Positions 41,009-49,020 of a stretch of DNA of 64,000 nucleotides are shown here, in pieces; the first letter of the stretch is position 1; each line of letters begins with the position of its first letter. Position numbers and translations under genes: made by a program. This DNA is from Anderseniella sp039978075 (GTDB lineage: Bacteria; Pseudomonadota; Alphaproteobacteria; Rhizobiales; Aestuariivirgaceae): positions 1,178,001-1,242,000 of the forward strand of contig JBDWCA010000002.1 of NCBI GenBank assembly GCA_039978075.1, read 5' to 3'. The notes beneath the pieces are model-generated. The model saw only the letters and a list, made by a program, of their open reading frames with translations, was not told the origin of the DNA and did no database searches.

Positions 41009-42073
41009 ATGATTACCGATCTCATATCTGCCAGCAGGTTTGGTCCGGGGCTGGTCAGGCCCGTGCTCCGGCTCGCAGGCAGGTGCCGCCGCAAAGCCGC
41101 GATGCCCGTGGTGTTGCATGAAGCAGACGGCGGACTGAACTGGCACCTGTTCGGCTTCTCCCGGCAACAGCATTGCTTGCATCTGGCAATACCCCGTACT
41201 GCCCTGAACCGCAGTTCGAGTACAGTTATTGCCAGGGTTTCTGCCATGGCTACGGTACTGGCCAGGTGTGATGCTGGCGTCAGGGGAATTGCTGAGTTTT
41301 CTGACGGTGCGGAATCTGGAGAGGGAATCGTCAGCCTGTGCGGGAGCCATTCCGGCAGCCTTCTTATCCCGGAAAACGAGTTCATCACCTCAAGGGGCTA
41401 CAGCAAGGTGCGTGAAATGTCACAGGACGCGCCGGCTTTTGAAACCCGCCGCGATATAGTGCTATGGCGCGGATCATCCACAGGAGCAAACGGGGCGATC
41501 ACCAGCCCTGGCATGACGGCTGACACGCCAGGGCTGTTGCTGCGCACGCGCATGTGTCTTTTGCTCAGGGATGTTCCGGGCTGTGATGCACGAATTGCAG
41601 GTGTGGCCCAGTCCAATAATGTACTAACTGACGTGCGACAACTTGCTGCTGCGGGTGTTCTGGGGCACCGCGTCGAGCCAGAGGGATGGCTCAACGTGCG
41701 TTACCACATCGCAATTGACGGCAACACGTTGGCCTGGTCGAGCACCTTTATACGGCTCCTGATGGGGTGCTGTCTCCTCAAGCCTGAAAGCCCAGGTGGG
41801 TATCGGCTGTGGTATTCGGACCGTTTCAAGCCGTGGCTGCATTACGTCCCGGTGGAGCCCGATTTGAGCGATCTCGTCAGCAAAATAGAATGGTGCCGGG
41901 CAAACGTAGGCGATGCGGCCCGGATTGCTGAGGCCGGCCGGGAACTCGCAGAAGGAATGCGGTTCGAAGATGAAATCGCACGGACAGTTGCGAACATCAA
42001 CCAGGCCTGGCACGAGGGCAGGATGGCGGGTGAAGCGACCCCTGCGGGACAGTTGCTGACGACTCTGCCTTGA
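41009..42073 (+). CDS. Glycosyl transferase family 90 (CAP10/KDELC-like) protein
   Basis: The 354-residue protein has GT90 features. V-L-W-R-G-S-S-T-G near 149-157 is the donor-binding loop. I-A-I-D-G-N-T-L-A-W-S lies near 233-243, and W-L-H-Y-V-P-V-E-P-D-L-S-D-L near 274-287 is the conserved motif seen in cryptococcal CAP10, Drosophila Rumi and bacterial LPS-modifying enzymes. GT90 enzymes transfer xylose or glucose to glycans or proteins. There is no clear signal peptide. The upstream ribosome site is weak, so the start is less sure. No other polysaccharide genes flank it. Confidence 0.75.
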   Translation: MITDLISASRFGPGLVRPVLRLAGRCRRKAAMPVVLHEADGGLNWHLFGFSRQQHCLHLAIPRTALNRSSSTVIARVSAMATVLARCDAGVRGIAEFSDGAESGEGIVSLCGSHSGSLLIPENEFITSRGYSKVREMSQDAPAFETRRDIVLWRGSSTGANGAITSPGMTADTPGLLLRTRMCLLLRDVPGCDARIAGVAQSNNVLTDVRQLAAAGVLGHRVEPEGWLNVRYHIAIDGNTLAWSSTFIRLLMGCCLLKPESPGGYRLWYSDRFKPWLHYVPVEPDLSDLVSKIEWCRANVGDAARIAEAGRELAEGMRFEDEIARTVANINQAWHEGRMAGEATPAGQLLTTLP

Positions 42074-42174
42074 GTTGCGGCGCGGATCCGGCGTACTCAG
42101 GCTTCCTGCTCGCCGCGGCACAAAATGATATCTGCAGCAGTAGCTCATGAAACGAATTCATCTACTGCATAATC

Positions 42175-42215
42175 CCATCTCTGCCACAGAGCATTCTGCC
42201 CTGCGGCAGAGATGG
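42175..42215. terminator. Inverted repeat in the gap after the GT90 gene
   Basis: CCATCTCTGCC (42175-42185) pairs perfectly with GGCAGAGATGG (42205-42215) around a 19-base loop, about 100 bp after the GT90 stop. No T-run follows. The rest of this 383-bp gap holds a tandem 10-mer CCAGGTGGGT at 42405-42424 and no recognisable gene. Confidence 0.45.
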
Positions 42216-42456
42216 AGCGCCGGTAAATCACCACATGAACTCAATGCCCCTTTATAGCAGCAAATGTAAATCCATTGCTCAGAACACTCCAGACGCTACG
42301 GGTAGGCATGTTGGCGGGTGCGCATCAGTGTTGCGGACTGCGGTTCCGTATTGTTACAGTCGCCGGATCGGTGCCCATTGGATCAGCTGTGTTTCTCATT
42401 CACTCCAGGTGGGTCCAGGTGGGTGCTGACCGAATTTTCAAGCGGGATATGAGTTG

Positions 42457-43200
42457 ATGGTCGACGACGCCAAATATAAGAACCTGCAGACAGATCGCGG
42501 CAATATTGCCGATACGTATCTTGCGGTATTGCTGTTCATCATCGGGATATCGTCGTTTTACTTTAGTTACATCGGGGACGTCGATCGCGCGAAGGTTTTG
42601 ACCCGGGAATATGGATTTTTCGAAACTCTTTCGGCTTTGTTCTACGTAGCGGGTGCCATTGCATGCGCCGTCGCAATATGGCGGCACGGGTCGAGCCGCC
42701 TTGCATGGATCTGGATGGTTTTTTGCGTACTTTTCTTTGGCGAGGAAACCAATTGGCTTCAATACTATATTGGGTATTCGGTTCCATCTGTGGAACAGGT
42801 CAATCGGCAAAATGAGTTCAATTTTCATACACTCGATTTTTTGCCAAACAACGATAAAAAAGTGAATGCGATAGCTGATCGTTCAATTCTGGCACCTCAG
42901 CTTTTATTTACAGTTGGATTTATAGCCTACTTTTCGATCTTTCCTTTTCTGGCAAAAATTCGCCCTTTCCGGTCGATTTTTGACTGGTTTGGTTGGGTTC
43001 AACCATCGCCTCGCTGGTTCTGGGCCACTTGGTCTGTATTGATAATTTTCTTCATCGCGACATTTTACATTGTTTTCAATCCCACAGAACAACTCTTATA
43101 CCGTCGGCACATGCTGATCGAGACAAAGGAAATGATTTTTGCGTATGCCATTTTCTATTATTGCGTCTTGATTCTTTGGAGCAGGGGTCAGAAAGAGTGA
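42457..43200 (+). CDS. Multi-pass membrane protein with a G-E-E/N-W-L-Q motif
   Basis: The 247-residue protein has about six or seven hydrophobic helices. Between helices 3 and 4 it has F-F-G-E-E-T-N-W-L-Q-Y-Y-I-G near 89-102, followed by N-R-Q-N-E-F-N-F-H near 113-121. Similar acidic/Trp-Gln and Asn-Glu-His motifs recur in uncharacterised bacterial membrane proteins and look like a polar site within the membrane. The AT content is higher than average. No signal peptide is seen. The function is unknown; proximity to the GT90 gene hints at surface-glycan work but proves nothing. Confidence 0.65.
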   Translation: MVDDAKYKNLQTDRGNIADTYLAVLLFIIGISSFYFSYIGDVDRAKVLTREYGFFETLSALFYVAGAIACAVAIWRHGSSRLAWIWMVFCVLFFGEETNWLQYYIGYSVPSVEQVNRQNEFNFHTLDFLPNNDKKVNAIADRSILAPQLLFTVGFIAYFSIFPFLAKIRPFRSIFDWFGWVQPSPRWFWATWSVLIIFFIATFYIVFNPTEQLLYRRHMLIETKEMIFAYAIFYYCVLILWSRGQKE

Positions 43201-43451
43201 GGCAGCGGTTGGCGCGAATTGTGCGCTCCAACCTGGAATTAGTCGTTATAGGTATGCGAATGCGATAAATTGCACGCCAAGGATCTCATTCTGGTGCAAA
43301 TCTGCTATTTACAGATGCAGGGCGAAGGTCTTCGACTTGCCACTCGCCGCAATTCCAACAAATGCCCGCTTCGGCATAAGCCCTGTCTCAACTATTGCGG
43401 GAGAGGGTCCGTCATGAATGAGACGTGTTCGTATCCGGCAGGAACTACGGA

Positions 43452-44522
43452 TCAGGTGGCGTCGAAATCGAGCACCAGTTTTTCCGTTTCAGGCCGGGCC
43501 TGGCAGGCAAGGATGTAGCCGGCTTCCAGTTCCCACGGTTGCAGGGACCAGTTCTGGTCCATGGTGGCAGAGCCTTTCAGCACTTTGCAGCGGCAGGTGC
43601 AGCACATGCCGCCGGCGCATGAATGGGGGATTTCAAGTCCAGCGTCCCTAGCGGCACCGAGGACGGTTTCCGCAGACGGGTCGACCCGCAGCTTGCGGCG
43701 TCCTCCGTCCAGGATGATCTCGACTTCAGACCCGGTCAGGTCCGGCCGAGGTGGTGCATGCTCGCCGCCGGGCTTGCCATAGGGCGTCGGTGTAAACACT
43801 TCGAACCTGATCTTGTCGAACGCAACCCCCATGTCCGTCAGCGTCGAGCGCAGCGTCTTGATCATCGGGGCAGGCCCGCACAGATAGACCGCGTCATAGC
43901 GTGCCGGATCAATCAGACCGCGCTCCTTCATGTCACTGAGCCTCGCCGCATCAATGCGGCCGGACAGGATGTCGGCATCCTGGCCTTCCTCAGAGATCAC
44001 GTGCAGCAGGGAAAGCCGTGTCAGATAGGTGTCCTTCAGCGCATCGAGATCATCGCGGAACATGACGCTGTCAAAATTGCGGTTGGCATAGACCAGCGTG
44101 ACGGTGCTGTCCGGTTCTTCCTGTAGTACTGTCTTGACGATTGATAGAACCGGGGTAATGCCGGAGCCTGCCGCGATCAGCATATAGTCATGCTTGCCGC
44201 CGGTTTCGGCCACAAAGCGGCCCTTGGGCGCCATGACCTCAATCCTGTCTCCGGTCTTTAACCCTTGCGCAAAGCTTGAAAACAACCCGCCTTCGAGATG
44301 CTTGACGCCAATTTCCAGGCCATCATCGGGCGCGCAACAAATCGAATAGGACCGGCGCACTTCCTCACCGCCCAACTCGGCACGCACGGTGAGGTACTGG
44401 CCGGGCTTGAAGACAAACTCGGACTTCAGGGCATCCGGCAGATCAAAGCGGATGGCCGTTGCCTTGTCGGTTTGCGGCCGGACGCCGGAGACTGTCAGTT
44501 CGTGAAATTGATCCTGAGCCAT
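43452..44522 (-). CDS. paaE: Phenylacetyl-CoA epoxidase reductase subunit PaaE
   Basis: The protein has 356 residues from the ATG at 44522. It has an FAD domain (R-R-S-Y-S-I-C near 59-65), an NAD(P) domain (A-A-G-S-G-I-T-P near 119-126) and a C-terminal plant-type [2Fe-2S] domain with C-A-G-G-M-C-C-T-C and a later C in I-L-A-C-Q-A-R. PaaE passes electrons from NADPH to the PaaA diiron centre. It is last in the paa unit, 10 bp after paaD. No other paa catabolic genes (paaG, paaZ, paaK) are present. Confidence 0.95.
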   Translation of the reverse strand: MAQDQFHELTVSGVRPQTDKATAIRFDLPDALKSEFVFKPGQYLTVRAELGGEEVRRSYSICCAPDDGLEIGVKHLEGGLFSSFAQGLKTGDRIEVMAPKGRFVAETGGKHDYMLIAAGSGITPVLSIVKTVLQEEPDSTVTLVYANRNFDSVMFRDDLDALKDTYLTRLSLLHVISEEGQDADILSGRIDAARLSDMKERGLIDPARYDAVYLCGPAPMIKTLRSTLTDMGVAFDKIRFEVFTPTPYGKPGGEHAPPRPDLTGSEVEIILDGGRRKLRVDPSAETVLGAARDAGLEIPHSCAGGMCCTCRCKVLKGSATMDQNWSLQPWELEAGYILACQARPETEKLVLDFDAT

Positions 44523-44532
44523 GATCTTATCC

Positions 44533-45036
44533 TCAGATGCACTTGAAATAATCAAACGGCTCTGAACACGCCTTGCAGGTATAATGCGCCTTGCAGGCTG
44601 TTGAGCCGAATTCGGAGACTTTTTGAGTTTCGGAACTGCCGCAGCGTGGGCAGTTGATGACGGTTTCGCCGAACAGCGCCATTTTCGAATTGCTGCCTTT
44701 GACCGGCGGCGCAATGCCATAGGCGCGCAGCTTCTCGCAGCCTTCCGGTGTGATCCAGTCTGTAGTCCATGACGGCGTCATGACCCGCTCGATGCGCGCT
44801 TCAAAGCCTGCGTCCAGCAGGGCCGCTTCAATTGCCAGTTCGATGGCCAGAACGGCAGGACAGCCGGAATAGGTCGGCGTCACACGGGCCACGGCCACGC
44901 CGTCCTCGATGGTGACATTGCGCAGGATGCCGAGATCGGCAACGGTTACGCACGGCACCTCCGGGTCCGGTACGGCTGCTGCTGCCGCCCAGGCGCGGGC
45001 TGCATCAAGGTTTTCGGTTGGGGCGGGGCTGGCCAT
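44533..45036 (-). CDS. paaD: Phenylacetyl-CoA epoxidase subunit PaaD
   Basis: The protein has about 167 residues from the ATG at 45036. An in-frame GTG at 45048 would overlap paaC by 7 bp, and the ATG gives the family's usual N-terminus. A MIP18/DUF59 domain (D-P-E-V-P-C-V-T-V-A-D-L-G-I-L near 24-38) is followed by a C-terminal zinc-ribbon with C-P-R-C-G-S and C-K-A-C-S-E-P-F. PaaD is thought to help mature the Fe-S or diiron centres of the complex. Confidence 0.93.
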   Translation of the reverse strand: MASPAPTENLDAARAWAAAAAVPDPEVPCVTVADLGILRNVTIEDGVAVARVTPTYSGCPAVLAIELAIEAALLDAGFEARIERVMTPSWTTDWITPEGCEKLRAYGIAPPVKGSNSKMALFGETVINCPRCGSSETQKVSEFGSTACKAHYTCKACSEPFDYFKCI

Positions 45037-45041
45037 CGACG

Positions 45042-45818
45042 CTACCACTGCAGATTGGGGTAAGTGCGCTGCATGTATTGCAATTCAGCCAGAATATGTC
45101 CCATTTCCTCACCGTGCTCGCCGATGCGTCCACCGGTCTGCGGGTAGGCCACGTCCGGTATCTCAAGCAGGGCTTGAGCAAAGACGTTCGTAATGGTTGC
45201 CGTCCAGGCCGGGCGCAGGGTTTCGGCATCGGGCAGAATGGTGTCTTTGGCACACGCTGCCATGGCGGCGGAACCCTGGAACAGCTCATCGGTATAGTTA
45301 TGCAGGGCGTCAACGGCGGCCTTGATGCGCGCGGCGCTATCCTCGGTGCCGTCGCCGAGCCGCACCACCCACTCGCCGCAATGGCGCACATGATAGGCCA
45401 TTTCCTTTTCCGCCTTGCCGGCAATACCGCGCAAGGTCTCGTCGGTTGAATTGGCAGACACCCATTGCCAGAATGGATGCATGAAGGCGGCAAAGTACAA
45501 CTGGCGCAAAATCGAATGGGCAAAGTCACCATTAGGCCGCTCAACCAGCAGGCAGTTCAGGTACTGGCGCTCAAGCCGCAGGAAGGCGAGATCGTCTTCA
45601 CTGCGGCCGGCGCCCTCAATTTCAGCGGCATACGCATAAAGCGCGCGTGACTGGCCCAAAAGGTCGAGCGCCATGTTGGCTAGGCCCAGGTCCTCTTCCA
45701 GCATCGGCGCATGGCCGCACCATTCGCTGACCCGCTGGCCGAGGATCAGATGGTCATCCGCCAGTTGCAGCACGGCCTCAAACTGGTGTGAGTGAACGAT
45801 TGCGGCCCCGGTCATCAC
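45042..45818 (-). CDS. paaC: Phenylacetyl-CoA epoxidase structural subunit PaaC
   Basis: The 258-residue ferritin-like subunit has D-D-H-L-I-L-G-Q-R-V-S-E-W near 21-33 and N-M-A-L-D-L-L-G-Q-S-R near 48-58. PaaC is a non-catalytic partner of PaaA in the epoxidase core, which converts phenylacetyl-CoA to its ring 1,2-epoxide. It overlaps paaB by 4 bp. Confidence 0.95.
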   Translation of the reverse strand: MMTGAAIVHSHQFEAVLQLADDHLILGQRVSEWCGHAPMLEEDLGLANMALDLLGQSRALYAYAAEIEGAGRSEDDLAFLRLERQYLNCLLVERPNGDFAHSILRQLYFAAFMHPFWQWVSANSTDETLRGIAGKAEKEMAYHVRHCGEWVVRLGDGTEDSAARIKAAVDALHNYTDELFQGSAAMAACAKDTILPDAETLRPAWTATITNVFAQALLEIPDVAYPQTGGRIGEHGEEMGHILAELQYMQRTYPNLQW

Positions 45819-46102
45819 ATGTGCCCCACTTCATCGGGAATGTCATAGAAGGTCGGGTGGCGATAAACCTTGTCATCTGCAGGATCGAACATCTCCTTAC
45901 CGGATGACGGGTCGGACGCCACGATTTCGGCTGACGGCACCACCCAGATGGAATTGCCTTCGCCGCGCCGCGTATAGACATCGCGCGCCGACTGGATGGC
46001 AAGACTGGCATCGGCGGCATGCAGTGACCCGACATGCTTGTGATGCAGGCCGTTGCGCGGCCGGATAAATACTTCCCACAACGGGGTCATTGCTTCAGGC
46101 AC
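45815..46102 (-). CDS. paaB: Phenylacetyl-CoA epoxidase subunit PaaB
   Basis: The 95-residue protein has W-E-V-F-I-R-P-R-N-G-L-H-H-K-H-V-G-S-L-H-A near 9-29, the diagnostic PaaB segment. It bridges PaaAC assemblies. It overlaps the DUF3291 gene by 8 bp and paaC by 4 bp, so it is translationally coupled on both sides. It is unusual in being separated from paaA by two extra genes. Confidence 0.95.
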   Translation of the reverse strand: MPEAMTPLWEVFIRPRNGLHHKHVGSLHAADASLAIQSARDVYTRRGEGNSIWVVPSAEIVASDPSSGKEMFDPADDKVYRHPTFYDIPDEVGHM

Positions 46103-46571
46103 AGCGTTTCTCCATCCATAGTTTGAGATTTGTCATGGCTTCCCAGCCGAACACGTCGTCTGACGGCCCGTCGGTGTTGATCTGCGCCAGCTTTGTCATG
46201 GCTTCTTCGAGCGTCGGCTGATATCCTACCGGTACGCGCCACATGACGAAATGGCGCTCCTGCATGGGCGTGAACCAGTTTTCCCGCAGCTTGTAGATCT
46301 GGGCATGAACAGTTCCGAAGGTGAACCGCTCCAGATCTTCCACAGTTTCCCAGACGCTCAGGTTCGGGATCAGCGCAGGATCTTCATCGACCTGCAGGTC
46401 CATGGCATTGCCGGCAACCTCATCCTTCAGCCGCCAGACAAAGCCGGGCGAGCGTTCCGCCAGCGCGTTGATACGCTCAAGATTGTTGACGAAACCGGCA
46501 AAACGCCGGTCATTCACGTCGTATTTCGGGTAGGCGACGTTCAGTTCTGCGATATGGGTGTTTTCGAGCAT
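46095..46571 (-). CDS. DUF3291 domain protein inserted in the paa operon
   Basis: The 158-residue DUF3291 protein (dimeric ferredoxin-like, antibiotic-monooxygenase-type fold) has H-I-A-E-L-N-V-A-Y-P near 6-15, W-E-T-V-E-D-L near 73-79 and a W-R-V-P motif near 110-113. It overlaps both neighbours by a few bases, so it is a stable member of the unit. DUF3291 proteins are often near monooxygenases but have no proven role. It might deal with reactive epoxide or oxepin intermediates (inference). Confidence 0.85.
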   Translation of the reverse strand: MLENTHIAELNVAYPKYDVNDRRFAGFVNNLERINALAERSPGFVWRLKDEVAGNAMDLQVDEDPALIPNLSVWETVEDLERFTFGTVHAQIYKLRENWFTPMQERHFVMWRVPVGYQPTLEEAMTKLAQINTDGPSDDVFGWEAMTNLKLWMEKRCA

Positions 46572-46975
46572 TATCCATTGCCTTTGTCTGGGCCCAGACC
46601 GGGTCCGTGCGGTTCAGCGTCGAGGTCCTGGCCGAACGCCAGCAGATGTCCGTCAGGGTCGGCGATATCGAAATCCAGGCAACCGTAGAATGCTTCTTCC
46701 GGAGGCCTGCTGATTTCTATGCCGGCGGCCTGAAACTCCTTGTGCACGGCCTCGGCATCATCAACATAGATATAGGCGGCCCAGTGCGTGTTTACAGGCA
46801 TCTTTTTTGCCCGCAGCAATTGCAGGGCAACGCTCACATCGCCGCGCTGCAATATGGCAAATGTTGCAGGTTCACCCCAGATGCCGTTGGTGGCGAAACC
46901 AAGCCTGTTGTAATACGCCACCGAGGCATTCAGGTCGGAGACCTGCAGCACCGGCATGGCACGACGGGTCTTCAT
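46571..46975 (-). CDS. VOC superfamily (glyoxalase/bleomycin-resistance-type) protein inserted in the paa operon
   Basis: The 134-residue protein has paired beta-alpha-beta-beta-beta modules (M-P-V-L-Q-V-S-D-L-N-A-S-V-A-Y-Y near 7-22; F-D-I-A-D-P-D-G-H-L-L-A-F near 103-115), as in VOC enzymes and drug-sequestering proteins. It shares one base with paaA and with the DUF3291 gene. The substrate is unknown. Location suggests isomerisation, ring opening or protection during phenylacetate breakdown. Confidence 0.88.
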   Translation of the reverse strand: MKTRRAMPVLQVSDLNASVAYYNRLGFATNGIWGEPATFAILQRGDVSVALQLLRAKKMPVNTHWAAYIYVDDAEAVHKEFQAAGIEISRPPEEAFYGCLDFDIADPDGHLLAFGQDLDAEPHGPGLGPDKGNG

Positions 46976-47958
46976 TATTCCGCTGCCACCTTGCGGGCTG
47001 CACGTTTTTCGGCGTGGGCAAGCGCTGCCTCACGCACCCAGGCACCATCATCCCAGGCTTTCTTGCGCGCAGTGATACGATCCCGGTTCATGCGTCCGCC
47101 GCCCTTGACCACGCGCCAGAATTCGTCCCAGTCAATCGGGCCGTGGTCATAGGAGCCGCGCTCCTCGTTCCATTTCAGGTCCGGGTCGGGCATGGTCAGG
47201 CCGATGAATTCCGCCTGCGGTACGGTCGCGTCGATGAACTTCTGGCGCAGCGCATCATTGCTGAAACGCTTGATCTTCCATGCCATGGACTGGTCGCCAT
47301 GTTCGCTGTCTGCATCATGCGGACCGAACATCATCAGCGACGGCCACCACCAGCGGTTCAGCGCGTCCTGCGCCATGTCCTTTTGCGCCTTTGACCCATG
47401 GGCCAGCTGCATCATGATTTCGTAGCCCTGGCGCTGGTGGAAACTTTCTTCCTTGCACACCCGGATCATGGCCCGCGCGTAAGGACCGAACGAGCACCGG
47501 CACAGCGGGATCTGGTTCATGATGGCCGCGCCGTCGACCAGCCAGCCAATGGCACCGATGTCGGCCCAGGTCGGTGTCGGATAGTTGAATATGGACGAGT
47601 ACTTGGCCTTGCCCGTCAGCAGTTCTTCGGTCATCTGCTCGCGCGATACCCCGAGTGTCTCTGCGGCTGAATACAGATAAAGCCCGTGTCCGCCTTCGTC
47701 CTGCACCTTTGCGATCAGCGCAATCTTGCGCTTAAGCGTCGGCGCGCGGGTGATCCAGTTGCCCTCCGGTAACATGCCGACGATTTCGGAATGTGCATGC
47801 TGGCCGATCTGGCGCACCAGCGTGCGGCGATAGCCCTCCGGCATCGGGTCATTGGGTTCGATTTTTTCTTCAGCGTCTATGCGCGCCTGAAAGGCGTCGA
47901 GAAACTCTTGCGTTTCTTCTGTGCGGCTGTCAGCGCCGATCAACCCCTGGGAATACAT
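46975..47958 (-). CDS. paaA: Phenylacetyl-CoA epoxidase catalytic subunit PaaA
   Basis: The 327-residue diiron oxygenase subunit has E-x2-H iron ligands in Q-D-E-G-G-H-G near residues 92-98 and K-E-E-S-F-H near 169-174, plus the family region L-P-E-G-N-W-I-T-R-A-P near 63-73. It epoxidises the ring of phenylacetyl-CoA using O2. GGAGGAC lies just before the ATG. It follows paaX by 42 bp. Confidence 0.96.
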   Translation of the reverse strand: MYSQGLIGADSRTEETQEFLDAFQARIDAEEKIEPNDPMPEGYRRTLVRQIGQHAHSEIVGMLPEGNWITRAPTLKRKIALIAKVQDEGGHGLYLYSAAETLGVSREQMTEELLTGKAKYSSIFNYPTPTWADIGAIGWLVDGAAIMNQIPLCRCSFGPYARAMIRVCKEESFHQRQGYEIMMQLAHGSKAQKDMAQDALNRWWWPSLMMFGPHDADSEHGDQSMAWKIKRFSNDALRQKFIDATVPQAEFIGLTMPDPDLKWNEERGSYDHGPIDWDEFWRVVKGGGRMNRDRITARKKAWDDGAWVREAALAHAEKRAARKVAAE

Positions 47959-48000
47959 GAGCGTCCTCCATATTGGGTAGCATGTGTAACAAAAAACTAT

Positions 48001-48849
48001 TCAATTAGCAATATTTCGTAACACGTTAAATCGCTGTTCAAGGCTTGCCGGGTCGGTTTGAGCCGGTAAGCCGTTGTCACTCAACCAGTTTTCACTGCCT
48101 TGCAGGAGGCTGTGATAAGTCTGCCCGGCCAATTTGCGGGCTTTGTCGCCGATCCAGCCGGCCGGCAGCAGTACATCCGGCAAGTCCGGGTCACGCAATA
48201 CAATGCGCCGCCAGTCGTGCAACAGCAAGGTCCGCGCTGCCATGGCCTCGTCATGTGACAGGCTTTCTGGTGCGTCAAAAAATCGCCAGTCGGCGATAAA
48301 GCTGTTGTAGTGGGCTGCATGATCGTCAAGTTTCCACAGCGACAAGAGTGAGTCCGGCAGGCTGGAACCCGGTCCGGAAATCACCAGCAGGTCATCAGGC
48401 AGGCCACCTGTTTCGCCACCGACCTTGAGCCATGCCTTCCCACCCAGGGCAACAAAGCCGTGTTGGCCGAGGCGGGTTGACGTCGCTTGCGACTCGATGG
48501 CCACGGTCCAGTTGCCGTCCCAGTCGGGCGCCGCGCCTGCGTAGATGCGCCTTGTCGGTTCATCGAACGCGTCATGCCCCTGATCCGTCAGCTTGTAGAA
48601 GCTCAGCCGGCCTTCACGCTCGCGTTCCACCCAACCTTCACCGGCCAGCCGGGACAAGGCGGTCCGTACGGCACCGGCTTCAATGTTTAAAAGGCCCATG
48701 GCGTCCTGCAGCGTGCTCAGTGCCACGCGGCCACCGCGCAGCGCCACGGCATCGCCGAAGAAGGTGATGATGAGCGACCATACCCGCAATCGGCCGTTGC
48801 CGTGCAGCCGCGCGATATGGCGTTCAAGTTCACTGGCAGCGTTGCTCAT
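48001..48849 (-). CDS. paaX: Phenylacetate degradation repressor PaaX
   Basis: The 282-residue protein has the PaaX winged-helix N-terminus (L-R-V-W-S-L-I-I-T-F-F-G-D near 20-32, V-R-T-A-L-S-R-L-A near 61-69) and a long C-terminal ligand domain. PaaX represses paa genes until phenylacetyl-CoA binds. It is the first gene of the minus-strand unit. A compound inverted-repeat element lies directly upstream. Confidence 0.93.
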   Translation of the reverse strand: MSNAASELERHIARLHGNGRLRVWSLIITFFGDAVALRGGRVALSTLQDAMGLLNIEAGAVRTALSRLAGEGWVEREREGRLSFYKLTDQGHDAFDEPTRRIYAGAAPDWDGNWTVAIESQATSTRLGQHGFVALGGKAWLKVGGETGGLPDDLLVISGPGSSLPDSLLSLWKLDDHAAHYNSFIADWRFFDAPESLSHDEAMAARTLLLHDWRRIVLRDPDLPDVLLPAGWIGDKARKLAGQTYHSLLQGSENWLSDNGLPAQTDPASLEQRFNVLRNIAN

Positions 48850-48881
48850 TTCACCTCTGTTGCCGTGGCTGTACCGTCATC

Positions 48882-48984
48882 CTAGAGCGACATGGGTTCA
48901 ATTGAACCCATAGAGTTGCTCTAGCACTTTGAAAGCGATCAGTTTTATGGTTTTTGATTGTTTCAATCAAAAATCATACTGATC
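48882..48984. repeat. Compound inverted-repeat element between paaX and the aminotransferase gene
   Basis: A perfect palindrome ATGGGTTCAATTGAACCCAT (48892-48911) lies inside outer arms CTAGAGC (48882-48888) and GCTCTAG (48918-48924). A second inverted repeat follows, with arms TTTTTGATTG (48951-48960) and CAATCAAAAA (48964-48973), extended by GATC pairs at 48937 and 48981. The layout resembles RIME-like palindromic repeats of Rhizobiales, which also carry CTAGAGC/GCTCTAG ends. Regulatory use by PaaX is an alternative. Confidence 0.7.
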
Positions 48985-49020
48985 TAGTGTGTGCCGCATT
49001 CAATTACCGGGAACAAGACC

